DNA of 7,250 nt, from the NCBI GenBank assembly GCA_024681565.1, contig JAILAO010000006.1, positions 1-7,250 on the forward strand. Direction: 5' to 3'. This document shows positions 1 to 6,466 of the stretch, one piece after another (within the stretch, counting starts at the first letter, position 1; each line of letters opens with the position of its first letter). The position numbers and the translations under genes are program-made. The notes under the pieces were generated by a model that worked only from the letters and a program-made list of their open reading frames with translations, was not told the origin of the DNA and ran no database searches. The stretch is from Bacteroidales bacterium (GTDB lineage Bacteria > Bacteroidota > Bacteroidia > Bacteroidales > UBA932).

Positions 1-770
1 AGATTGTTCGCCCAGAGCTTACCCTTGCCGTAGTCAGCCCAAGTCTTGTTCTTATTGTTCTGGAAGAAACAGTAGGCAGCATTGGTCAGGAATCCGCCGA
101 AGGTCACGAGCATCGTGGCGGGCAGTGACTGGAAGATCGGCTTCGTGCCCTCGAGGAAGAGGTCCTTGCCGAAGTTCAGGCCGAGATGGAAGCAGGCGCT
201 CATGAAGCCGCACAGTACGGCGATGAGGATGCCCTTGCCGAAGTTGAAGTCCTTGACGGCCTTCTTCTTCTCCTCTTCCGTCAGCGCGGCGGCCTTCATG
301 GCGCCGGCGATGCCGATGATGGCAATACCGATGATGGTCACGACCACACCGATCCAGATAGCGGCCGTCAGGTCACCGGTCTTGCCGGTGAAGACGGGGC
401 CCAGGATGGCGCCCAGACCGGAGCAGAGCCCGAGGGCGATGCTCTGGCCGAGGGCCACGCCGAGGTAGCGCATCGAGAGGCCGAAAGTCAGGCCGCCGAC
501 ACCCCACAGGGCTCCGAACAGGATGGTGAGCCAGGTCGCCTTGGGATCGGCATTCATCATCCCCATCAGGTCCCCGAAGCTGCCGCCCGTCCCGGAGACG
601 GACAGCAAGGCACCCAGGAACGGGAAGATGAGCCAGGCGAACACGCCCTGGACGAGCCAGTAGCTCTCCCAGCTCCATTGCTTGATCTTGTTGATCGGGA
701 CGTAGCAGCTTGACTGGCAGAACGACCCGATCGCGATGATCAGCAGACCCAGGAAAATCGAAGAACCCAT
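1..770 (-). CDS. rhaT: L-rhamnose/proton symporter RhaT, partial (C-terminus beyond left edge)
   Basis: Inner-membrane permease that brings L-rhamnose into the cytoplasm with a proton. The start is the ATG at 770-768 (minus strand); 256 codons are present and the frame stays open to the window edge, about three quarters of the roughly 344 residues of E. coli RhaT. The translation is strongly hydrophobic, with about seven likely membrane segments (roughly residues 3-20, 36-58, 79-98, 104-125, 135-157, 178-198, 213-235). It matches RhaT in the IKQWSWESYW segment (29-38), in FGALWG followed by GLSMRYLG (85-104), and in FNFGKGILIAVLCG (175-188) after a charged cytoplasmic loop rich in Glu and Lys (164-174). 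Only 3 bp separate the rhaA stop from this start, so translation is probably coupled and the gene is the third of the rha operon. Family assignment is confident; specificity for rhamnose is supported by its neighbours. Confidence 0.93.
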   Translation of the reverse strand, partial: MGSSIFLGLLIIAIGSFCQSSCYVPINKIKQWSWESYWLVQGVFAWLIFPFLGALLSVSGTGGSFGDLMGMMNADPKATWLTILFGALWGVGGLTFGLSMRYLGVALGQSIALGLCSGLGAILGPVFTGKTGDLTAAIWIGVVVTIIGIAIIGIAGAMKAAALTEEEKKKAVKDFNFGKGILIAVLCGFMSACFHLGLNFGKDLFLEGTKPIFQSLPATMLVTFGGFLTNAAYCFFQNNKNKTWADYGKGKLWANN

Positions 771-773
771 GGA

Positions 774-2072
774 TTAACGCTTGGAAGTGACTTCGCGCTC
801 GTATTTCTCGATCTCCGGGATGAAGGTCTCACCCACGGGGACGTCGTTCTTGAGGTTGAAGTAATCAAACACGGCACCGAACGGGAGGGTCTTGGCCTCT
901 TCGAGGAGGGCCAGACGCTGGAAGCCCTTGCCGGCATCCTCGAACTCACGCAGTTTGGCGAGCGGCTCGAGCAGGGCGCTCAGCACGCACTTCTGCGTGG
1001 CGCGGGTACCGATGACATAGGCACCGATGCGGTTGATGGCGGCATCGAAATAGTCCAGTCCGATGTGGCTGCGGTTCAGCGCGTCGGCACGCACGATCTC
1101 CTTGAAGAGGTCGAGGGTCTGGTCGTTCATGATGGTCACGTGGTCGGAGTCCCAACGGATCGGGCGGGAAACGTGGAGCATCAGTTCAGGGACGAACAGG
1201 AGCAGGGAAGCAACCATGTCGGACACGTTCTCGGTCATCTCATAGTGGCCGGTGTCGAGGGTGTACATGAGCTTGCGGGTGGCGCAGTAGCCGGCGACGA
1301 AGTCGTGGGAACCGACGGTGTAGCTCTCAAGACCGATGCCGAACAGCTTGGCCTCGAGGCAGGTCTTCATCCCGGGGAGGTCCTCCTTGAGGATCTCGTC
1401 GAGGGCCTCGGCGAAAATCTCGCGGTAGCGCTTGCGCTCCACGGTCTGGTCCTTGCTTCCGTCGTGGACCCAGATGTTCATGATACAGGGGTCGTTCTGG
1501 GCCTTGCCCATCGCGTCCGCGATACGGCGGCAGCGCTTGGTGTGCTCGATCCAGAATTCGCGGATGGCGGGATCGGGGTTGGCGAGGCTGAGGTCGCCGC
1601 TCTTCGGATGGGAGAAGGACGTGGAGTTGAAGTCGAGCTTCATGTTGTTCTCCTTGGCCCACTGGATCCAGCTCTCGAAGTGCTTGACTTCCACCTGGTC
1701 GCGGTCGACGAACTGTCCGCCGAAATCACCGTAGATCTCATGGAGGTTGAGGCGGTGGTTACCGGCGATCAGGCTCTTGGCGAAGAGCACGTCGGCGCGG
1801 ACCTCGTCGATATTGCGGGCGCGACCCGGGTAGTTGCCCGTGGTCTGGATGCCGCCGGAGAGGGCTTCATTGCGCTCGAAGCCGACCACATCGTCGGTCT
1901 GCCAGCAATGCAGGGAAATCGGGGTCTTTTCGAGGGTTTCGACGGCCTTGTCGGTGTCCACGCCGATAGCGGCATAACGCTCCTTGGCGATTTCATAGGC
2001 AGCACGGATGGAGGCTTCCTTGACCAGACCCTTGGCGAAATTGACGCCCTTGTCGATGATGTTTTCTTGCAT
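774..2072 (-). CDS. rhaA: L-rhamnose isomerase
   Basis: Cytoplasmic metal-dependent isomerase converting L-rhamnose to L-rhamnulose, the first step of rhamnose catabolism. It has 432 residues, a little longer than E. coli RhaA (419), and is a TIM-barrel enzyme. The active-site residues known from E. coli RhaA are all found at a constant offset of +6: Glu240, Asp273, His276, His300, Asp308, Asp310 and Asp340. They sit in conserved blocks such as EAKLFGIGLESYTVGSHDF (240-258), TLDTGHYE (271-278) and HVSRPIRWDSDHV (300-312). The start is the ATG at 2072-2070, preceded by an AT-rich leader with no Shine-Dalgarno, as is usual in Bacteroidetes. It lies 29 bp after rhaB and 3 bp before rhaT. Bacteroides call the same gene rhaI. 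The complete set of catalytic residues indicates a working enzyme. Confidence 0.98.
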   Translation of the reverse strand: MQENIIDKGVNFAKGLVKEASIRAAYEIAKERYAAIGVDTDKAVETLEKTPISLHCWQTDDVVGFERNEALSGGIQTTGNYPGRARNIDEVRADVLFAKSLIAGNHRLNLHEIYGDFGGQFVDRDQVEVKHFESWIQWAKENNMKLDFNSTSFSHPKSGDLSLANPDPAIREFWIEHTKRCRRIADAMGKAQNDPCIMNIWVHDGSKDQTVERKRYREIFAEALDEILKEDLPGMKTCLEAKLFGIGLESYTVGSHDFVAGYCATRKLMYTLDTGHYEMTENVSDMVASLLLFVPELMLHVSRPIRWDSDHVTIMNDQTLDLFKEIVRADALNRSHIGLDYFDAAINRIGAYVIGTRATQKCVLSALLEPLAKLREFEDAGKGFQRLALLEEAKTLPFGAVFDYFNLKNDVPVGETFIPEIEKYEREVTSKR

Positions 2073-2101
2073 GGTTGTAATAATGAATTGGTTTTGTGTT
2101 G

Positions 2102-3520
2102 TTATTTAGTAGGATTATAGACTTTGAGCTCAACGGAGTTGGCAACGATCTTGCGCATCTCCGGGAGGGTGTCCACCAGGCCCTGGGCCTTGATCTGGAG
2201 CAGGATGTTGCCGAGGGCCGTGCCTTCGGTCGGACCGCAGATGACGGGCATCTGCAGTTCGTCGGCAGTCATCTGCATGAGGTGCCTGTTGAGCGAGCCG
2301 CCGCCGATCACGTGCAGGCACTTGATCGGGTTGGGGGACATGCTTTGCAGGATGCTGATGATGGCGGTGTAGCGGTGCGCCAGGGATTTGTAGATACAGC
2401 GGATGTACTCGGCCGGGGTACGCGGGGCGATCTGGCCGGTTTTTTCGCAGTATTCGTCGATGGCCTTGCACATCGAGGCCGGATGCGCGAAGGACGGGTC
2501 GTCGGGGTTGATGATGGAGCCGAAGCGGGTAGTCTCGCAGAGGGCGGTCAGCGGGCCGATCTCGCTCGGGACGTCCTTGAATTCGGGACGGCACTGCTCG
2601 AAGAGCCAGAGGCCGCAGAGGTTCTTGAGGAAGCGGGTCGTACCCTCGATGCCGCCTTCGTTGGTGAAGTTCTGCTTGAAACTCTCGTCTGTGATGATCG
2701 GAGTAGGGGATTCGATGCCCATCAGGGACCAGGTGCCGCAGCTCAGATAGGCATATTCGGCATCCTTGGCCGGAACGGCAGCCACGGCGGAGGCCGTGTC
2801 ATGGGCGGCGATGGCCACGACCTTGACGGCGTCGCCGATGCCGGTGGCTTCCTGCACCTGCTTGGTCAGCGGGCCGACCACGGTGCCCGGCTGGGTCATC
2901 GGACCGAACTGTTCGCGCTTGAGTCCGATGCTCATCAGCAGGTCCTTGTCGAGGTCGCCGGTGACAGGATTGAGCAGCTGGGAAGTAGAGGCCACGGTGT
3001 ATTCGCAGATGGCTTTGCCGGTCAGCATGTAGATGAGTGCATCCGGGATGAAGAGGATCTTGTCGGCGTTCTCCATGGCGGTGCAGCCGTTGTGGCGCAG
3101 GGTGTCCAGCTGGAAGAGCGAATTGAACTCCATGAACTGGATGCCGGTCTTGTCATAGACCTCGCGCTTGTCGTGCATCTTCATGTAACGGTCGATAGCG
3201 CCGTCGGTATGCGAATCGCGGTAGCAGTAAGGCAGGCTCAGCAGCTGTCCGTCCTTGCCGAAGAAGGCGAAATCGCAGCCCCAGGTATCGATGCCGATGG
3301 TCTCGATCTTGATGCCTTCGGCGACGGTCTTGCGCAGGGCGATGATGATTTCGTTATACAGGGCGGGAAGGTCCCAGAAAAGATGTCCTCCGAGGGGAAT
3401 CTGGGGATTCTTGAAGCGGGTGAGTTCCTGCATTTCGACCTTGTGTCCGTCGTAGGTGGCCACGATGGTGCGTCCGCTGGTGGCGCCGAGGTCGACTGCT
3501 AAATAATTCTTGGTTGGCAT
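2102..3520 (-). CDS. rhaB: L-rhamnulokinase (FGGY kinase)
   Basis: Cytoplasmic FGGY-family sugar kinase that phosphorylates L-rhamnulose with ATP to L-rhamnulose-1-phosphate. It has 472 residues, close to the family norm. Visible features in order: the N-terminal phosphate-binding segment YLAVDLGATSGR (6-17); IGIDTWGCDFAFFGKDG (75-91), typical of rhamnulokinases; the AHDTASA motif (239-245) whose Asp241 matches the catalytic base (Asp237 in E. coli RhaB); YLSCGTWSLMGIE (258-270); and the C-terminal nucleotide-binding blocks HVIGGGSLNRHLMQ (403-416) and GPTEGTALGNILLQ (429-442). The ATG at 3520-3518 is the only plausible start, since an in-frame TAA lies a few codons upstream. It is the first gene of the minus-strand rha operon. 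The order kinase, isomerase, permease equals that of the rhaK-rhaI-rhaP operon of Bacteroides thetaiotaomicron, where an AraC-family activator (RhaR) controls it; no such regulator is in this window. Confidence 0.97.
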   Translation of the reverse strand: MPTKNYLAVDLGATSGRTIVATYDGHKVEMQELTRFKNPQIPLGGHLFWDLPALYNEIIIALRKTVAEGIKIETIGIDTWGCDFAFFGKDGQLLSLPYCYRDSHTDGAIDRYMKMHDKREVYDKTGIQFMEFNSLFQLDTLRHNGCTAMENADKILFIPDALIYMLTGKAICEYTVASTSQLLNPVTGDLDKDLLMSIGLKREQFGPMTQPGTVVGPLTKQVQEATGIGDAVKVVAIAAHDTASAVAAVPAKDAEYAYLSCGTWSLMGIESPTPIITDESFKQNFTNEGGIEGTTRFLKNLCGLWLFEQCRPEFKDVPSEIGPLTALCETTRFGSIINPDDPSFAHPASMCKAIDEYCEKTGQIAPRTPAEYIRCIYKSLAHRYTAIISILQSMSPNPIKCLHVIGGGSLNRHLMQMTADELQMPVICGPTEGTALGNILLQIKAQGLVDTLPEMRKIVANSVELKVYNPTK

Positions 3521-3548
3521 ATTGGTCGTAAGTTAAAAGTGGTATCCA

Positions 3549-3557
3549 CAAATATAA
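3549..3557 (-). promoter_or_regulatory. Predicted -7 box of the rha operon promoter
   Basis: On the minus strand this reads TTATATTTG, which contains a perfect match (3556-3549) to the Bacteroidetes housekeeping -7 consensus TAnnTTTG. Transcription would begin about 5-8 bp further on, giving a leader of roughly 20-25 nt before the rhaB ATG at 3520. No TTTG-type -33 box is found at the usual spacing, which fits a promoter that needs an activator. The assignment comes from consensus and position only. Confidence 0.55.
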
Positions 3558-3567
3558 TCATTTTTCC

Positions 3568-3576
3568 TTATATTTG
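3568..3576 (+). promoter_or_regulatory. Predicted -7 box for the DUF4861-like lipoprotein gene
   Basis: TTATATTTG on the plus strand contains an exact TAnnTTTG match (3569-3576). The lipoprotein ATG follows after only five bases (3582), so if this box is used at normal spacing, the transcript would start at or next to the initiation codon and be leaderless or almost so. No TTTG-type -33 element is seen about 20 bp upstream. Prediction rests on consensus only. Confidence 0.45.
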
Positions 3577-3581
3577 CCCCT

Positions 3582-4448
3582 ATGAAACAAAAAATCTATC
3601 TCGCAGCCTTGGCTGCCCTCCCGCTGTTTATCTCCTGCGCGCACGGCGGAGCGCAGACCACGTCCAGCCTTTTCTGGCGCTCCGACAGCCTTCAGGTCAA
3701 GGAGATCGTGTCCGAACAGGCGGTACAGTACAGTTTCGTCGGCCACCATGGTCCGGCCGTAGAGAATTCGATGAGCGCCCTGCGCATCTACTTCAATGAC
3801 AGCGGAGCCATCGACGTCTATTCCAAGAGCGGCGCCCAGATGGAGTTGCGCAAATATCTCTGGTATCCCACGGCGGAGCAGATGGCTTCCGAAGGCGCCG
3901 GCTGCGACGAGTATCTCGTCGGCAAAACGGTCGGCCTGGGCGGCATCGCGCTGTGGGACGGGGAGAAGGAAGTCAAACTGGTGGCCACCAAGGGCCGCAC
4001 CGCCCGCGTCGGCGAGATCAAGGGCGGTTCCTACGCCGAGATGATCGCCTACGGGGTCATGTACCAGGGCGAACCCGCGGACATCTCCATCCGCGTGGAG
4101 ATGAAGGACAACAGCCGCGTTGCGAAGGTGATCGCCACGGAACTGAACGGCCGCAAGGTGCAGTTCCTCACGGGGGTCAACTACCATCCGGGCGAGACGG
4201 TCGAGTACGGCAAGGACTACATCTCCGTCTGGGGGATCCACCCGGCGGACGTGTCGCAGAATCCTTGTGAACTCGGCGGCGGCATGTGGTTCAAGCCGTC
4301 CCGGTTCGAGGCGCCCCAGAAGACGGAGAACATGGTCCGGATCATCTCCAAGCCGGCTTCCCGGATCGAGACGCAGGTCGTGGCCGCATCCGTCAAGGAA
4401 GCCGAACTCAACACGGCGGAGAAATTCGCCGCATATATGCGCAAATAG
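3582..4448 (+). CDS. Putative DUF4861-family lipoprotein
   Basis: Function unknown. The 288-residue product starts with a type II signal peptide: Lys2 and Lys4, a hydrophobic core, and a lipobox-like FISC ending in Cys19, so it is probably a lipid-anchored periplasmic or outer-membrane protein. No acidic stretch follows Cys19, so the Bacteroidetes surface-export signal is not obvious. The mature part resembles, from memory, DUF4861 proteins of Bacteroidetes polysaccharide loci: HHGPAVENSMSALRIYF (55-71), AIDVYSKSG (76-84), GAGCDEYLVGKTVGLGGIALWDG (blocks across 105-127), YAEMIAYGVMY (151-161) and the TGVNYHPGE segment (197-205), later followed by VWGIHPADVSQNP (216-228). These Gly-, aromatic- and acid-rich blocks suggest a beta-rich carbohydrate-binding or -processing fold, which is inference. 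It is divergent from rhaB, so a role in handling rhamnose-containing glycans is plausible. The start is fixed by the signal peptide; no other in-frame start lies nearby upstream. Confidence 0.62.
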   Translation: MKQKIYLAALAALPLFISCAHGGAQTTSSLFWRSDSLQVKEIVSEQAVQYSFVGHHGPAVENSMSALRIYFNDSGAIDVYSKSGAQMELRKYLWYPTAEQMASEGAGCDEYLVGKTVGLGGIALWDGEKEVKLVATKGRTARVGEIKGGSYAEMIAYGVMYQGEPADISIRVEMKDNSRVAKVIATELNGRKVQFLTGVNYHPGETVEYGKDYISVWGIHPADVSQNPCELGGGMWFKPSRFEAPQKTENMVRIISKPASRIETQVVAASVKEAELNTAEKFAAYMRK

Positions 4449-4460
4449 GTTCCGGGCTGA

Positions 4461-6383
4461 CTACCGGATCACGAGAACCGCTCCGTCGTCCTTCGGGAGA
4501 CTGAGCGGTTTTTTCGTGGCCGTCCCGGTCTGCAGCGCGCCGTCCCGGCCGCTGGCATACACGAGGGCCTTGCCGCCCAGACGGGCCTCGACGGCCTGCA
4601 CGTCCAGGACCAGGGGCTGGTCCGATGCATTGACGGCGGCGACATACCAGGTCCGGCCGTGCCTGCGGGCCAGCACGATGCCGCGGCCCGGATAGCCCTC
4701 GATCAGGCGCGTCTCGTCCCAGGTGGTCGGCACCTCCCGGAGGAAATCCAGGGCGGCCGCCGGCGCGTCCGTCAGGTTGTTGGGCGTGAGCGCGAAATTC
4801 TGGACCGGGTTCTGGTACAGGACGGCGACGGCCAGTTCCGCCGCGTCCGTGGTCTTGCGGAGCGTACCGGTCACGCGGCCCCGGGGGTCCGGAGCGCCGT
4901 TGAGCCGGTTCAGGCGTTTATTGAGGAAGACGCCTCCGAATTCCATGCTGCCCACGCTGTTGCGCAGGAAGGGATGCAGGGCGGCATTCTGCGACTCCAG
5001 GTCGCAGTGGATCTGTCCGAACACCATGTTCTCGGAGGCCAGCACGGCCTCGCTGCCGACATAGTTGGGATACATCCGCTCCCAGCCGCGGGGCAGGGTG
5101 GCCCCGTGGAAGATGCACATCAGGCCGTGGTCGTCCGCATCGCTGAGGATATGCTCGTAGAGGCGTATCGTCTCCTGCTTGTCGCCGCCGAAGAAATCCA
5201 CCTTGATGCCCTTGACGCCGATGCTTTCCATCCAGCGCATCTCCGGCTTGCGGGCCAGCGGGTCGCACATGATATCCACGGGGCTCTGGACGATGTCGTT
5301 CCACCAGCCGCTGGACGAGTACCACAGGAACACGTCCACGCCCTTGCTGCGGGCGTAGCGGACGAGCTCTTCCATGCCGGCGTGGCCGAATTCCCTGTCC
5401 CAGCCGGCATCGATCAGGATGTAGGGCCAGTCCATCGCGGCGGCCAGGTCGATGAAGGCGATCTGGTCGTCCCGGTTCATGCTGGCGTCCTGCCAGACGA
5501 TCCAGCTCCAGCTGCTCTTGCCGTAGCGGTAGCCGCGCGTGGTTTCGTAGCGGGGTTCCACGACGTCGAAGGCGATGGTCGTCTCGACGATGGGGGCGAG
5601 TCCGCTCCCGACGGTCAGGGTGCTCCAGGGTGTGGCGCCCGGGAGGGCGAAAGCCGGCTCCACGGTACCGTTGCCGTTGTTCTCCTCCGGCATCGGGAAA
5701 GCGACATGATAGCCCTCGTGCGGGTCATAGTCGCTCAGGTGCGAGGCGCAGTAGCGGCTGTCCACGCCGGTTTCGCTGACCAGCACCCAGCCGGCGTCCC
5801 CGACCCGGAACAGGCAGGGGAAGGTGAAACCGTGTCCGTACTGGGAGCGTTTGTCCAGCGGGGCGTCGAGGGTATAGAATTCTTCATAACTGGGCTTGCT
5901 GCGTTTCCAGCCGATCATCGCGTCGCTCTGCGGCGTGAGGAATCCCGTCGTCCCGTCCGGGAAACGGAAGGAACTCGTCTCGCGCAGCACCCGGACGCTG
6001 CCGGTCTCCGTGTCGCGCGGAATCAGGTAGCGGAAGGCGGCGTCATTGGCGGTCAGGTGCCACTCGATGTCAAGCGGGCGTCCCGCCGCATTGCGGCAGT
6101 GCAGCAGGACCCGGACGGCGGGATGGTCGATCCGGGAGGCCTTGGTGCGGTCCAGGATGTAGGTGTCACGGATTTCCTGCGTGTCTGCGGACACGAACGT
6201 CAGGGCGGTGTAGTCGGCCTCGTTGGTCTGCAGACCGAGCCGGGAGGGCTCTACGAGGGTCTTGCCGTCGTAGCCGATGCTGTAGCGGAGCAGGCCGTCC
6301 CCGTCGTCGAACCGGACCTGGAGCCGTCCGTCCGGACCGCTCAGGACCGGGAGCACGGCGAGAAGGATTGTCAGGATATTCAT
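4461..6383 (-). CDS. Glycoside hydrolase family 97 enzyme, retaining (alpha-galactosidase-like) type
   Basis: Exported exo-acting glycosidase of 640 residues, with the family's usual three-part build: N-terminal beta-sandwich (about 18-275), central TIM barrel (about 280-545) and C-terminal beta domain (about 550-640). Barrel signatures are WSWIVWQD (292-299), ILIDAGWDREFG (322-333), GVKGIKVDFFGGDKQE (389-404), FHGATLPRGWERMYPN (425-440) and GSEAVLASEN (443-452). From knowledge of GH97, Asp396 in KVDFF fits the nucleophile of retaining members, Glu451 (or Glu445) the acid/base, and Gly427 replaces the Glu that acts as base in inverting SusB-type enzymes. The substrate is therefore more likely an alpha-galactoside or related sugar than starch. 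The N-terminus is hydrophobic with a possible cleavage after VLS (13-15) but has no Lys or Arg before the core. The ATG at 6383 is the only start, since an in-frame stop precedes it. It is convergent with the lipoprotein gene (12-bp gap) and divergent from the gene at 6467. Confidence 0.9.
   Translation of the reverse strand: MNILTILLAVLPVLSGPDGRLQVRFDDGDGLLRYSIGYDGKTLVEPSRLGLQTNEADYTALTFVSADTQEIRDTYILDRTKASRIDHPAVRVLLHCRNAAGRPLDIEWHLTANDAAFRYLIPRDTETGSVRVLRETSSFRFPDGTTGFLTPQSDAMIGWKRSKPSYEEFYTLDAPLDKRSQYGHGFTFPCLFRVGDAGWVLVSETGVDSRYCASHLSDYDPHEGYHVAFPMPEENNGNGTVEPAFALPGATPWSTLTVGSGLAPIVETTIAFDVVEPRYETTRGYRYGKSSWSWIVWQDASMNRDDQIAFIDLAAAMDWPYILIDAGWDREFGHAGMEELVRYARSKGVDVFLWYSSSGWWNDIVQSPVDIMCDPLARKPEMRWMESIGVKGIKVDFFGGDKQETIRLYEHILSDADDHGLMCIFHGATLPRGWERMYPNYVGSEAVLASENMVFGQIHCDLESQNAALHPFLRNSVGSMEFGGVFLNKRLNRLNGAPDPRGRVTGTLRKTTDAAELAVAVLYQNPVQNFALTPNNLTDAPAAALDFLREVPTTWDETRLIEGYPGRGIVLARRHGRTWYVAAVNASDQPLVLDVQAVEARLGGKALVYASGRDGALQTGTATKKPLSLPKDDGAVLVIR
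4476..4514 (+). terminator. Rho-independent terminator of the lipoprotein gene, inside the GH97 gene
   Basis: AACCGCTC (4476-4483) pairs perfectly with GAGCGGTT (4503-4510). Between them GTC (4485-4487) pairs with GAC (4499-4501) and TCC (4489-4491) with GGA (4496-4498), closed by a TTCG tetraloop (4492-4495). This makes about 14 base pairs with one mismatch and one bulge. A run of six T (4509-4514) overlaps the end of the stem. It lies 27 bp after the lipoprotein stop and works in the plus direction; the minus strand lacks a T-run. It overlaps the last GH97 codons (opposite strand). Confidence 0.85.
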
Positions 6384-6407
6384 GGTGGAAACGTGTAATA
6401 ATTCAAG

Positions 6408-6425
6408 CGAATTTACTTAAATTTG
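6408..6425. promoter_or_regulatory. Back-to-back -7 boxes between GH97 and the gene at 6467
   Basis: The plus strand has TAAATTTG (6418-6425), a full match to TAnnTTTG, with a predicted leader of about 35 nt to the ATG at 6467. Two bases to its left the minus strand reads TAAATTCG (6415-6408), one base off consensus, placed for a leader of about 18 nt to the GH97 ATG at 6383. Together they form a nearly perfect inverted repeat (7 of 8 positions). No -33 TTTG box is clear on either side, so the minus-strand promoter in particular is tentative. Confidence 0.42.
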
Positions 6426-6466
6426 CTGATTGTAGAACTAAATAACCGATTCTTGAAACAAATAGG

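Larger units (their letters stand above)
3549..3576. repeat. Perfect 9-bp inverted repeat between the divergent rhaB and lipoprotein genes
   Basis: CAAATATAA (3549-3557) and its exact reverse complement TTATATTTG (3568-3576) flank a 10-bp spacer (3558-3567). Arm centres lie 19 bp apart, about two helical turns. Each arm contains an outward-facing TAnnTTTG box, so the symmetry may simply be two back-to-back promoters; a dimeric regulator's operator is the alternative. Confidence 0.6.

Noticed and set aside
186..713. 175-codon plus-strand open frame opposite rhaT
   Set aside because: Low-complexity Gly, Asp, Glu and Ala-rich shadow; the minus strand encodes an evident RhaT.
1065..2120. 351-codon plus-strand open frame opposite rhaA
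   Set aside because: It mirrors the GC-rich rhaA codons, and its protein is a low-complexity run of Gly, Val, Asp, Glu and Leu with no recognisable domain. rhaA keeps every catalytic residue.
2096..3502. 468-codon plus-strand open frame opposite rhaB
   Set aside because: Its composition (Gly, Asp, Val, Ala, His) is typical of an antisense shadow of a GC-rich gene, and there is no signal, motif or promoter. Its length comes from the scarcity of stop codons in the antisense frame of GC-rich DNA.
3585..3594. Poly-A stretch at the start of the lipoprotein gene considered as a phase-variable slippery tract
   Set aside because: The A runs are short and interrupted by a C, and simply encode the Lys-Gln-Lys start of the signal peptide.
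3558..4241. 227-codon minus-strand open frame opposite the lipoprotein gene
   Set aside because: The plus strand has the signal peptide, lipobox and a proper terminator; the minus frame shows no motif.
4430..4441. 12-bp palindrome CGCATATATGCG near the lipoprotein stop codon, considered as a GH97 terminator or binding site
   Set aside because: It has no loop and no T-run on the minus strand, and lies within coding sequence. Nothing supports a function, so the GH97 terminator remains unidentified.
4659..6398. 579-codon plus-strand open frame opposite GH97
   Set aside because: No recognisable family and biased composition, and it mirrors a well-conserved GH97 gene. It would also start inside that gene without a promoter box.
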